A stretch of DNA of 52,534 nt from an uncultured Oscillospiraceae bacterium (GCA_949745795.1 CATKAZ010000103.1:1-52534); one strand, 5' to 3'; counted from the stretch's first letter, positions 37,333-45,215 are shown. The notes: generated from the sequence alone by a model not told the origin. Program-made: numbers and translations.

Positions 37333-38472
37333 TTATTTAAGTTTTGTACCGCATCTGCTGCAAAATGAAGAACCAATTTTATTTTGATGTCCGCACTGAG
37401 GACATAATCCATCATCAGTATTTACATTACCAGATACATTATTGTTATCTTCGATAGTTTCATTTGATGCTTTATCAGCATGTTGAGGAACAGCAGCATA
37501 AATCGGTTGTTCATCAACAGAATTTTCTGCGATATCTGATGATAATTCAACCGCACCTTTATTTTTATTTTTTAAATTCATTGGAATTGAAATCAGAAGC
37601 AATATAACTCCTATAGCAAAAATGATTCCGGAGGATATTGTAAATGACCACTTAAGATCTGAAGTTAGTGTATTTAAAATACTGCTTTTTTCTAAAAATA
37701 CAAAAGAGAATGTTGAAGCAAAAATCAAAAATGATGGTACTATAAATACAATACTGTATTTTCTCAACGCTTTTCCGATTCTTCTGGAGTTTAATTTATA
37801 AACTACAATCCATTGTATCAGTATTACAGCCATAAATACTGCAAGAAAAACAACATTCGCAAATGAGAAGAATGTATGTATAAGTCCGCTGCTGAACCAG
37901 CCAGTAAGATAATTATCTGAAAAGTCTTTAAAATCATCAAGTACTCTTAGATCATTTTTAAGCTGTTCCTTATCAGGTTCAAGAAAGTTCAGTCCTGCTT
38001 CATTAAAGAGCAATTTACTGTTTTCATCAATAAGATTTACTATATCATCTGAAGTGACATATACCATATCACCCTCATCCATACAAAAATTCTGATAACC
38101 TTCAAGCTTTTCAACAATAAAATCCTTAATAAACGGAGCATTCAAAACATTATCAACATTTTGTACTGTAATTCTCTCATCATCAATATAATTGTTATAG
38201 ATATATTCATCAAGATGCATTTTTTCACCTGATTCATCTGCAACTTCAATACTGCATAAATCTATATCTTTAATTGTATCTACAAGTATATTATTATTAA
38301 TAATATTTCTGAATGACATAGTCAGAATAATACAAATAATAGATAATACTAATAAAATCGAACAAATAATAGAATTTATCGTTACTACCGCACCATTTAC
38401 CTTCGGAGCTTTCTCTCCGCATTTACAAAACTCTCCGGAAAAAACCTTTTGACCGCAACTTTTACAGACCAT
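37333..38472 (-). CDS. Membrane protein with zinc ribbons at both ends
   Basis: This 379-residue protein starts with a Cys-rich ribbon (CKSCGQ...CKCGEK) and ends with a second (CPQCGHQ...CSRCGTK). Between them are a membrane helix at about 31-52, an outside domain of about 140 residues, and three more helices at about 200-225, 238-260 and 274-297, then an acidic linker. I do not recognise a function. It is transcribed alone from a strong promoter and ends at its own terminator. Another zinc-ribbon membrane protein occurs at 50.8-51.4 kb. Confidence 0.8.
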   Translation of the reverse strand: MVCKSCGQKVFSGEFCKCGEKAPKVNGAVVTINSIICSILLVLSIICIILTMSFRNIINNNILVDTIKDIDLCSIEVADESGEKMHLDEYIYNNYIDDERITVQNVDNVLNAPFIKDFIVEKLEGYQNFCMDEGDMVYVTSDDIVNLIDENSKLLFNEAGLNFLEPDKEQLKNDLRVLDDFKDFSDNYLTGWFSSGLIHTFFSFANVVFLAVFMAVILIQWIVVYKLNSRRIGKALRKYSIVFIVPSFLIFASTFSFVFLEKSSILNTLTSDLKWSFTISSGIIFAIGVILLLISIPMNLKNKNKGAVELSSDIAENSVDEQPIYAAVPQHADKASNETIEDNNNVSGNVNTDDGLCPQCGHQNKIGSSFCSRCGTKLK

Positions 38473-38502
38473 TAAATTATACCTCCAATTGATATTAATT
38501 TA

Positions 38503-38531
38503 ATTATATCATTAAGGTTCTATAATGTCAA
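38503..38531 (-). promoter_or_regulatory. Sigma-A promoter of the zinc-ribbon membrane protein gene
   Basis: Minus strand TTGACA and TATAAT are 17 bases apart, with TG one base before the -10. Confidence 0.88.
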
Positions 38532-38538
38532 TATAAAA

Positions 38539-38568
38539 TCAGACCGCACAATAAAATGCACAGTCTGA
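38539..38568 (-). terminator. Probable terminator after the GH9 gene
   Basis: TCAGAC and GTCTGA pair at the base of a longer imperfect stem, followed on the minus strand by TTTTATATT. Confidence 0.6.
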
Positions 38569-38587
38569 TAATTTTTATTAAAATTAA

Positions 38588-40903
38588 TTAATCTTTTTTA
38601 AGAACAAGATTTACAATCATCATTGCATCTCTACTTGTAATATAACCGTCACGATCATAATCAGCATTTTCCATAGCCGTCGCATCCTTCAAAGAATATT
38701 TTATATTACTTAACAAATATTTATTCAATACAACAATATCCGTTGAATTAACTGAACCATCTTCATTTACATCACCGTATAATACCTTGCTCCAGTCTAT
38801 ATCTCCATAACCGGGAGTTGTTTCGGAATTTGAAGTAGCAGTTACCTTAGTCGTTGAAACAGTTGAAGAAACTGTAGTTTTTTTAGTTGTAGCAACAGTT
38901 GCGGCAGAAGTAACCGATTGACCCTTTGCGGTATAAATACAGGTTATTGAATCCACTGTAATATTAGTCTGTTCTCCCCACCAATAACCTATCTGGAATA
39001 TACCGCCGTCATACTGAATATTATCCTGAATTGATTTAACATCGTATTCTATTGTACCAGATGAGCCATTTATATTTTGCACTCCATTTAAATCAAGCCA
39101 ATTATTAGTATTATCAGTAACTGATATTCCGCCGCCAATTGACGGAGTACCGATATTACCATTAGCTGAAAGCTTTACAATAATTTTTTCTGCTTTAGCA
39201 CCGCTCGGTAATAAATCTGAGATTTTAATCTGATATAGTTTATTGTTATCACCGGAATAATTAAGAGATGCATTTACATTAACAATCTTTGTTCCGCTTT
39301 CAATACCGCCCGATGCAGAAGTACTGGTAACAACAGACCTTGAAGTAGTTGTGGTTACCCTAGTAACTACTGACGGAGATGTTGACACTGAAGTACTGGA
39401 TTTGGAAGTTGATGTTGTAATTGGTTTTGTAACGATCTGAGGAGTTGTTGTAACTGCCGGAGTAGTTACAATCGGAACAGGAGTACCTGAAACACCGGGA
39501 ACACTTGAATCTACAGACTGTCCTGCGCCATATTTAAGATACAATCCGGCTAAAGCGCCTACAAAAGCTGCATTATAGTCAACAGATACTTCTGTATATT
39601 TGTATTCATCAGTAACATCGTAATAATTACCGCTTTTATCAGGACCTCCTACAAGAGCGCCTACCAACAGATGTGCATGTTCTTTTCCCTTATTTTCAGA
39701 TGGAAAATTAGTAAATCCAGTTGCGGCTCTATGATGAGGATGCTTTACCGAATTACTGTTATAGCCTACCATATAACAATTTCCAAGTCTATTATTTCCG
39801 AAAAGATATTCCATTTGACCCTTTGCCCATGATGTATAAGATGATGAATTATTATATTTATCATATACTAATCCCATAAGCTGCTGAGCTGCATTATATC
39901 TTGCCGAACCCCAATCATCATGGCAAGCGTATCCTTCAGAATTAGTCTTTCCCTTTAGTATATCAATATTTTGGGAAACTCTGTCCCACTCATTTGCATA
40001 TATCGCATTTACAGCCGGCCATACACTGTCAAAACAGAGAGGCTGCTGTGTTGTATAAGCCCAATTGGACTGGCTGATCCAATTTGCACAATCTGCTTTA
40101 TAGGAAGAAGTTCCTGTTGCCTTATACAAAATAATTGAAGCCAGTGCTAAATCGTCCAAATAGCATGTTCCCTGATAAAACGGACTGGAATTATGATTTC
40201 CCTTATTATTTGTCTTTGCAAAGTCATAAAGAGCTTTTGCATAGTACAGATCTTCACTGTCTTTAAAATTCAGGTAATTCATAGCAAGTGCAGCTGCTGT
40301 TTCCGCAACTACATCGGTACATGGATTACTTGAATCGGCAAAATATGCAGGTCTTGCAAGAGTTTGACTTTCAGGTGATTTCCATTCGGCATGATCGGTA
40401 TTGCCGTCACCTACCTGATAGCAAAAAGCCTTAACAGAAGTTCCATTGAATACAGTACACTTTTTAAAATAATCGCAGAAATAATCGGTTATAGTTTTAA
40501 GGTGATCAGCCTGACCTGTCCGAGTATACGCATCTTTAAATTCATAATATCCCCAGCCAAGCATAGTAGCTGAATATGCTGCCGGCAAACCGAATTTTGC
40601 ATGATCGCCTGCATCGTGGAAACCTCCGCTTAAATCCATTGTACCATAAGGAGTTGAAACCTTTGAATCATAAGTATGACAGTCATCACGCCAATCAAGC
40701 TGCGATTTCTCCCCTACCTCTGATCCGCACATATTTGCATCATACAAATACAATGAATACTGCAGCGCCTTTGCATAGTTAACACTTTCAGCAGCGTCAG
40801 CTGAATCCTTAGACATAGTAATAGGTGAAACTAAAGCAGTAGCCATAACTGATATACTGACAGCAGCTGCTTTAATTTTGTTCAAGATACTTGAACTCTT
40901 CAT
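38588..40903 (-). CDS. GH9 family cellulase (endoglucanase) with carbohydrate-binding-like module and dockerin
   Basis: This 771-residue secreted enzyme has a signal peptide (about 1-38), then a GH9 catalytic domain (about 41-458). Catalytic Asp97 and Asp100 lie in GGFHDAGDH, the substrate block HPHHR is at 388-392 and the acid Glu438 is in YTEVSVDYNAAF. Next come a Thr/Ser/Val linker, a beta module (about 538-658, with FQIGYWWG), a second Thr-rich linker and a type I dockerin (about 708-769). Both calcium loops are canonical. It should cut beta-1,4-glucan while docked on a scaffoldin, which is not in this window. An AGAGGAAGGG site precedes the ATG. Confidence 0.96.
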   Translation of the reverse strand: MKSSSILNKIKAAAVSISVMATALVSPITMSKDSADAAESVNYAKALQYSLYLYDANMCGSEVGEKSQLDWRDDCHTYDSKVSTPYGTMDLSGGFHDAGDHAKFGLPAAYSATMLGWGYYEFKDAYTRTGQADHLKTITDYFCDYFKKCTVFNGTSVKAFCYQVGDGNTDHAEWKSPESQTLARPAYFADSSNPCTDVVAETAAALAMNYLNFKDSEDLYYAKALYDFAKTNNKGNHNSSPFYQGTCYLDDLALASIILYKATGTSSYKADCANWISQSNWAYTTQQPLCFDSVWPAVNAIYANEWDRVSQNIDILKGKTNSEGYACHDDWGSARYNAAQQLMGLVYDKYNNSSSYTSWAKGQMEYLFGNNRLGNCYMVGYNSNSVKHPHHRAATGFTNFPSENKGKEHAHLLVGALVGGPDKSGNYYDVTDEYKYTEVSVDYNAAFVGALAGLYLKYGAGQSVDSSVPGVSGTPVPIVTTPAVTTTPQIVTKPITTSTSKSSTSVSTSPSVVTRVTTTTSRSVVTSTSASGGIESGTKIVNVNASLNYSGDNNKLYQIKISDLLPSGAKAEKIIVKLSANGNIGTPSIGGGISVTDNTNNWLDLNGVQNINGSSGTIEYDVKSIQDNIQYDGGIFQIGYWWGEQTNITVDSITCIYTAKGQSVTSAATVATTKKTTVSSTVSTTKVTATSNSETTPGYGDIDWSKVLYGDVNEDGSVNSTDIVVLNKYLLSNIKYSLKDATAMENADYDRDGYITSRDAMMIVNLVLKKD

Positions 40904-40959
40904 AAAATACCCTTCCTCTCATAATGTTAAATTTGAATAAAAAAGTACAAATTACACTA

Positions 40960-41022
40960 ATTATATTATATAATATTAATCAAAGCTTTTTATTAACAAA
41001 CTATTAACATTTTATGAACAAA
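40960..41022 (-). promoter_or_regulatory. GH9 promoter region with phased GTT repeats
   Basis: On the minus strand three 11-base units follow each other: TTTGTTCATAA (41022-41012), AATGTTAATAG and TTTGTTAATAA (to 40990), with GTT cores every 11 bases. Overlapping TATAAT hexamers lie at 40960-40970 without a proper -35. The first unit is identical to one upstream of the dockerin gene at 23401. Confidence 0.5.
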
Positions 41023-41027
41023 AGTAA

Positions 41028-41053
41028 AAATCCCCTGCTCAAGCAAGGGATTT
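41028..41053 (-). terminator. Terminator after the amt-PII gene
   Basis: AAATCCC and GGGATTT pair with inner TGC/GCA pairs and a TCAA-type loop, followed on the minus strand by TTACTTTTG after the T-rich arm. Confidence 0.8.
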
Positions 41054-41066
41054 ATTTATGTTGCTA

Positions 41067-42812
41067 TTAAATTGTTTCGTCATCTTCACCTTGAAGCGCA
41101 TCAAATCCAACTTCTCCGGTTCTGACTTTTACAACATTTTCAACATCAAAGATAAAGATCTTACCGTCACCTATATTACCTGTATAAAGCGCCTGCTTAG
41201 CCGTATTGACAACCATATCAACCGGTACTTTGGAAACAACCACTTCAACCTTTGTCTTAGGAAGCAGCTGCACTTCATCACGTTCAACACCACGGTAATA
41301 TGTTTTTTGACCTTTCTGTGTACCGTAACCCATTACATTTGTTACCGTAATACCCTTTACTCCGATTGCGCTGAGTGATGACTTAAGTGTTTCCAATTTT
41401 TCAGGCTTGCAGATAATCGAAAGCTTTGTAAGTTTAGGAGTTCCGTCTGACGGAACTGTCGTTTTAGTTTCAACTGAAACCGGCACAGCCTGTGCCACCG
41501 GTACTACGCCGACTGTATTTACTCCTGCCTTAGCACCCTGCTCCTGCATCTCAGTTACACTTTCAAATGAAGGCATAAAATCTGCATAGCTGGACGGAAG
41601 ATTATGCTCTGTAGCGTCAAGACCGATGATCTCCTCTCTCTTTGAAGCTCTTAGCCCAATAGTCGCTTTGATAGCAAAAAATGTAATTGTAATTACTACA
41701 GCGGTCCATGCTCCAACTGCAAGAATACCTACAAGCTGTTTGCCTAAAAGGTCAAAACCGCCGCCGTAGAATAATCCCTTAAACGGTTCATCATAGGAAG
41801 CGTTTTCAGGAGCTTTGCCTGTTGCAAAAAGTCCAACAGCTATAGTACCCCAAATGCCGTTCATCATATGTACTGCTACAGCACCAACCGGATCATCAAT
41901 ATGCAGCTTATGATCAAGCAGCCATACACCGAACGGAACAAGCAATCCGGATACCACACCTATTGCCGCCGCACCTAAAGCATCAACAACATCACAACCG
42001 GCTGTAACACCAACAAGACCCGCAAGTGAAGCATTAAGACACATTGAAACGTCAGGTTTACCATATTTAAGCCATGTAAATATCATACAAACAAATGTTG
42101 CGATTGCAGGAGCGATTGTTGTTGTTACAAAAATCGAACCAAGACCTTCAACAGTTTTTGCAGCTGCTCCGTTAAATCCGTACCAGCCAAACCATAGGAT
42201 AAAGCATCCTAATGCACCGAGTGTAAGAGAATGTCCGGGAATTGCGTGAACTTTAGTAACTTTACCGTTTTTCTTTTCAAATTTACCAATACGAGGTCCA
42301 AGAATTTTAGCACCAATCAATGCTGAAATACCGCCTACCATGTGAATTGCACATGAACCAGCAAAGTCATGGAATCCCCATTGAGAAAGCCAGCCGCCGC
42401 CCCAGATCCAATGAGCTTCAATCGGATAAATAAGAGCTGAAATAACACCTGAATAAACACAATATGAAATAAACTTTGTTCTTTCTGCCATAGCACCTGA
42501 TACGATAGTAGCAGTTGTTGCACAGAACACAAGATTAAAAACAAAATTTGACCAGTCAAAATTTTGATAATCAGTAAAAATATCAAATCCCGGTTTACCG
42601 ATAAGTCCTACTACATCTTCACCAAAAAGCAAACCAAAGCCTATCAAAATAAATACAACTGTTCCGATGCAAAAGTCCATAAGGTTTTTCATTATAATAT
42701 TACCGGCGTTCTTGGCTCTTGTAAAACCGGTTTCCACCATTGCAAAACCGCATTGCATGAAGAATACCAACGCAGCGCCGATTAAAAACCATACATTAAA
42801 AGTAGCATCCAT
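41067..42812 (-). CDS. Ammonium transporter fused to a PII signal domain (Amt-GlnB)
   Basis: This 581-residue protein has an 11-helix Amt part (about 1-415) with AMVETGF, the twin-His residues in AIHMVGG (His157) and AVHMMNG, and WFGWYGFNG. A Gln/Val/Pro linker of about 40 residues leads to a full PII domain at about 460-572, with a T-loop KGQKTYYRGVERD. PII normally gates Amt in response to 2-oxoglutarate and ATP/ADP; here the sensor is fused. GGAGG 9 nt before the ATG at 42812 decides the start, although the frame is open to 42944. The leader carries an ANTAR-type hairpin and terminator. Confidence 0.95.
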   Translation of the reverse strand: MDATFNVWFLIGAALVFFMQCGFAMVETGFTRAKNAGNIIMKNLMDFCIGTVVFILIGFGLLFGEDVVGLIGKPGFDIFTDYQNFDWSNFVFNLVFCATTATIVSGAMAERTKFISYCVYSGVISALIYPIEAHWIWGGGWLSQWGFHDFAGSCAIHMVGGISALIGAKILGPRIGKFEKKNGKVTKVHAIPGHSLTLGALGCFILWFGWYGFNGAAAKTVEGLGSIFVTTTIAPAIATFVCMIFTWLKYGKPDVSMCLNASLAGLVGVTAGCDVVDALGAAAIGVVSGLLVPFGVWLLDHKLHIDDPVGAVAVHMMNGIWGTIAVGLFATGKAPENASYDEPFKGLFYGGGFDLLGKQLVGILAVGAWTAVVITITFFAIKATIGLRASKREEIIGLDATEHNLPSSYADFMPSFESVTEMQEQGAKAGVNTVGVVPVAQAVPVSVETKTTVPSDGTPKLTKLSIICKPEKLETLKSSLSAIGVKGITVTNVMGYGTQKGQKTYYRGVERDEVQLLPKTKVEVVVSKVPVDMVVNTAKQALYTGNIGDGKIFIFDVENVVKVRTGEVGFDALQGEDDETI

Positions 42813-42863
42813 AATAATCATCCTCCAAAATATGTAATTATTGACTGCTTTTCCGGAAAATAA

Positions 42864-42908
42864 AAAGGTGCTGAGAAAGAAATCCCAAACTTCTTTCTCA
42901 GCACCTTT
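42864..42908 (-). terminator. Attenuator terminator in the amt-PII leader
   Basis: The two 18-base arms (42864-42881 and 42891-42908) are perfectly complementary around a 9-base loop, and TTATTTTCC follows on the minus strand. This strong terminator lies 52 bases before the gene, so amt-PII must be read through by antitermination. Confidence 0.9.
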
Positions 42909-42912
42909 GCTG
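42899..42912 (-). promoter_or_regulatory. ANTAR-type hexaloop hairpin in the amt-PII leader
   Basis: CAGC-AAAGGT-GCTG forms a 4-bp stem with a six-base loop having A at position 1 and G at position 4, the known ANTAR target rule. Its 3' half is the 5' arm of the attenuator, so the two structures exclude each other. It starts 11 nt after the -10. Confidence 0.7.
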
Positions 42913-42923
42913 TCTATGTTTTC

Positions 42924-42952
42924 AGTATATAACAAATTTTGCAATTTGTCAA
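42924..42952 (-). promoter_or_regulatory. Sigma-A promoter of amt-PII
   Basis: Minus strand TTGACA and TATACT are 17 bases apart. Transcription should start near 42917, just before the hexaloop hairpin. Confidence 0.88.
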
Positions 42953-43044
42953 GAACTTTTTTTAATTATTTTTTAATCCTACTCTGTAAAACACGTATTT
43001 TAATTATTGACAAAAGATAAATTCTTTTATTTTTATAAAATCCC

Positions 43045-43073
43045 TTGACATTTTTTTTAAAATGTAGTATGAT
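43045..43073 (+). promoter_or_regulatory. Sigma-A promoter P1 of the glutamine synthetase homologue
   Basis: TTGACA and TATGAT are 17 bases apart. Transcription should start near 43080. Confidence 0.88.
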
Positions 43074-43083
43074 ATAGAAAATA

Positions 43084-43097
43084 GAACAAAGGTGTTC
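43084..43097 (+). promoter_or_regulatory. ANTAR-type hexaloop hairpin in the glutamine synthetase homologue leader
   Basis: GAAC-AAAGGT-GTTC forms a 4-bp stem with exactly the loop seen in the amt-PII leader. It begins 10 nt after the -10, and its 3' half is the 5' arm of the following terminator-like stem. Confidence 0.7.
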
Positions 43098-43140
43098 ATC
43101 AGTATTGCAGTATGTAGCTACAGTGCCAGTGAACACCTTT
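43088..43140 (+). terminator. Attenuator-like stem in the glutamine synthetase homologue leader
   Basis: AAAGGTGTTCA and TGAACACCTTT form a perfect 11-bp stem around a 31-base loop. The following ATTATGATGAT is only weakly T-rich, so termination may be less efficient than in the amt leader. Confidence 0.65.
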
Positions 43141-43187
43141 ATTATGATGATAAAATAATTAAAATCATTTTAATTTAATCCGTGCTA

Positions 43188-43243
43188 TTTACACCGATTA
43201 AAAAATATCGTATAATAATAGGGATAGAATTTAAACTATCCCT
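43188..43243 (+). promoter_or_regulatory. Second promoter P2 and start-site hairpin before the glutamine synthetase homologue
   Basis: TTTACA (43188-43193) and TATAAT (43211-43216) are 17 bases apart. At the expected start a perfect 8-bp stem AGGGATAG/CTATCCCT (43220-43243) with an 8-base loop is followed by GATTTATTTT. This may be a second attenuator or a P1-independent basal promoter. The stretch from 43141 to 43187 shows nothing else clear. Confidence 0.55.
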
Positions 43244-43295
43244 GATTTATTTTATAAACTTATTTTAAGTAAATTAAAAAACGGAGTTTTGTGAT

Positions 43296-44585
43296 ATGAA
43301 TTACACACCTAAAGAAATTTTAAGCTTTGTAGAGGAAAATGATGTTAAATTTATCAGACTTACTTTTACCGATATTCACGGTAATCTGAAAAATATTGCC
43401 ATTATGCCTGATGAACTCCCCTATGCTTTTGAACACGGTATTCCCTTTGACGCAACAACTCTCGCCGGATGCCATTCAGATCTTTTGCTCTTTCCGGACA
43501 TTTCTACGCTCTCTGTTCTTCCATGGAGACCCAAAACCGGTCGTGTTATACGATTTTTCTGCAATATTAAATGTACTGACGGTTCTGATTACAGGGGGGA
43601 TCTTCGTAATGAGCTCAGCAGCTTTATCAGCAAACTGAAACAAAAAAATTACAGCTGTGACATTGATACAAAATGTGAATTCTATCTGTTCAATACAGAC
43701 GAAAACGGAGACCCCACAAAAATTCCTCATGATAATGCAAGCTATCTCGATATCGCTCCATTGGATAAGTGCGAAAACGTAAGACGTGAAATTTGTCTTT
43801 CCCTGGAAGAAATGGGATTTAATCCTCAAAGCTCACGTCATACCTATGGTGCAGGACAAAATGAAATTGATTTTAAAAGAAGCGATCCGCTTACTTCTGC
43901 CGATAATATGGTTTACTATAAAACAGTAGTTAAAAATATTGCCGCACAAAATGGTTTATTTGCAACTTTTATGCCAAAGCCTGTAGAGAACCAGTTTGGC
44001 AGCGGACTGCATATCGGAATCTCTATAAAAAAGAACGGTGAACCGATATTTTCACCTACTCCTGAAATTCAAACAGAAATCGGAAGTCAATTTGTTGCAG
44101 GAATTTTAAACAGAATAAAAGAAATAACATGTTTTCTTAATCCTATTACCAATTCATATAAACGTTTGGGAGAACATTTTGCTCCTAAATATGTAAACTG
44201 GTCTTTTGAAAACCGTTCACAGCTTATAAGAATTCCTTATACGGCAGGCAAGCACCCACGAATAGAAGTACGCTCCGCCGATGCTTCATGCAATCCTTAT
44301 ATAGTATTTAAATTGCTTCTTGCGGCCGGATTTGAAGGAATTGAAAGGAAAATGCCTTTAAGCGAAAAAACATTTACATGCGGTGCGACATCTAATTTCG
44401 ATGAACTTCCAGGAAGTCTTGAAGAAGCTGTTGCTATTGCGGAAAAAAGTGATTTTGTAAAAAATAATCTGTCTGAAGAAATTTACGAAACAATGTTCTC
44501 ACATTTGAAATATACTCTTACTAAATATGATTTGGCAGACGATAAAACTAAATTTGAAGATGAATTTTATTTTAATTGTATTTAA
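43296..44585 (+). CDS. Glutamine synthetase type I homologue with altered active site
   Basis: This 429-residue protein aligns by eye over its full length with GSI-alpha enzymes such as B. subtilis GlnA (about 444 residues). It keeps Asp52 (FDATTL), Glu128, Glu190 (GAGQNEID), His239 (GSGLH), Glu324 (RIEVRS) and the NPITNSYKR block. It has Lys126 where the first Glu of EPEFF is a metal ligand, Thr183 where the Glu of HHEV is a ligand, and Phe295 where the flap Glu of GYEAP sits. Four residues are missing where the GFVRIEESD loop carries the feedback Arg62. Ordinary glutamine synthesis is doubtful; a sensor or different ligase role is likely. The ANTAR regulator gene follows in the same transcript. 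Confidence 0.85.
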   Translation: MNYTPKEILSFVEENDVKFIRLTFTDIHGNLKNIAIMPDELPYAFEHGIPFDATTLAGCHSDLLLFPDISTLSVLPWRPKTGRVIRFFCNIKCTDGSDYRGDLRNELSSFISKLKQKNYSCDIDTKCEFYLFNTDENGDPTKIPHDNASYLDIAPLDKCENVRREICLSLEEMGFNPQSSRHTYGAGQNEIDFKRSDPLTSADNMVYYKTVVKNIAAQNGLFATFMPKPVENQFGSGLHIGISIKKNGEPIFSPTPEIQTEIGSQFVAGILNRIKEITCFLNPITNSYKRLGEHFAPKYVNWSFENRSQLIRIPYTAGKHPRIEVRSADASCNPYIVFKLLLAAGFEGIERKMPLSEKTFTCGATSNFDELPGSLEEAVAIAEKSDFVKNNLSEEIYETMFSHLKYTLTKYDLADDKTKFEDEFYFNCI

Positions 44586-44600
44586 AGGTTGTGGAATTTT

Positions 44601-45170
44601 ATGGAAAGAGTGCTTTTGGCTTCAGGTTCAGATAAAGGCATAACATTATTATCACAGCTTTTACGGGAATCAGGATACAGTCAGATCACAAATACTAAAA
44701 GCGGAAATGATGCACGCAGATGCCTTAATCAAACCGAGTATGAGCTTATTGTTATCAATACTCCACTTTCCGATGAGTTTGGGCACGAGTTTTCTATAAA
44801 GGCAGCTGAATGTTCAAATGCCGGAATCATATTAATCTGCAAGTCGGAAATATCCGAAGACGTATCTGACAAACTTAGCTGCTATGGAGTATGTGTTGTT
44901 CCAAAGCCTGTAAATAAAGTGGTTTTTCACCAATCAGTCAGACTTGTTTCTGCTACACGCTCTCGTATGCTGGGACTTCAAAATGAAAACTTTAAGCTTC
45001 AAACCAAAATTGAAGAAATCCGTCTTGTTAACAGAGCAAAATGCTGTTTGATCCAGTATCTGAAATTTTCTGAACCACAGGCTCACAGATATATTGAAAA
45101 ACAAGCTATGGATACTCGTCAGACTCGTAAAGAAGTTGCTCAGCGTATTCTATCAACTTATGAAACATAA
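44601..45170 (+). CDS. ANTAR-domain antiterminator with pseudo-receiver domain (NitR-like)
   Basis: This 189-residue protein has an N-terminal receiver-like domain (1-120), a short coiled coil (about 124-140) and a C-terminal ANTAR RNA-binding domain (about 134-186, NRAKCCLIQYLKFSEPQAHRYIEKQAMDT region). In the receiver, Asn53 (VINTPL) replaces the phosphoacceptor Asp and the acidic pair is ASGSD, while Lys102 (PKP) remains. It should not be phosphorylated normally. It follows the glutamine synthetase homologue by 15 bases, as NitR follows glnA in solventogenic clostridia. An in-frame TTG at 44589 is a less likely start. Confidence 0.92.
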   Translation: MERVLLASGSDKGITLLSQLLRESGYSQITNTKSGNDARRCLNQTEYELIVINTPLSDEFGHEFSIKAAECSNAGIILICKSEISEDVSDKLSCYGVCVVPKPVNKVVFHQSVRLVSATRSRMLGLQNENFKLQTKIEEIRLVNRAKCCLIQYLKFSEPQAHRYIEKQAMDTRQTRKEVAQRILSTYET

Positions 45171-45177
45171 AAATTAT

Positions 45178-45215
45178 AAAGCACTTTTATTACTTAGTAA
45201 CAAAAGTGCTTTTAT
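45178..45215 (+). terminator. Terminator after the ANTAR regulator gene
   Basis: GCACTTTT-A-TTAC and GTAA-C-AAAAGTGC form a long stem with one mismatch, followed by TTTTATTT. Confidence 0.92.

Noticed and set aside
42864-42912. A T-box or known riboswitch in the amt-PII leader
   Set aside because: No T-box bulge sequence or riboswitch core is present; the leader is only a hexaloop hairpin plus terminator.
43099-43129. A second ANTAR hexaloop inside the loop of the glutamine synthetase homologue attenuator
   Set aside because: I tried to fold this 31-base loop with an A1/G4 hexaloop and found no stem of at least four pairs.
36369-43295. Horizontal transfer or mobile element around the GH9 and AraC genes
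   Set aside because: No transposase, integrase, tRNA edge or direct repeats; base composition by eye matches the neighbours.
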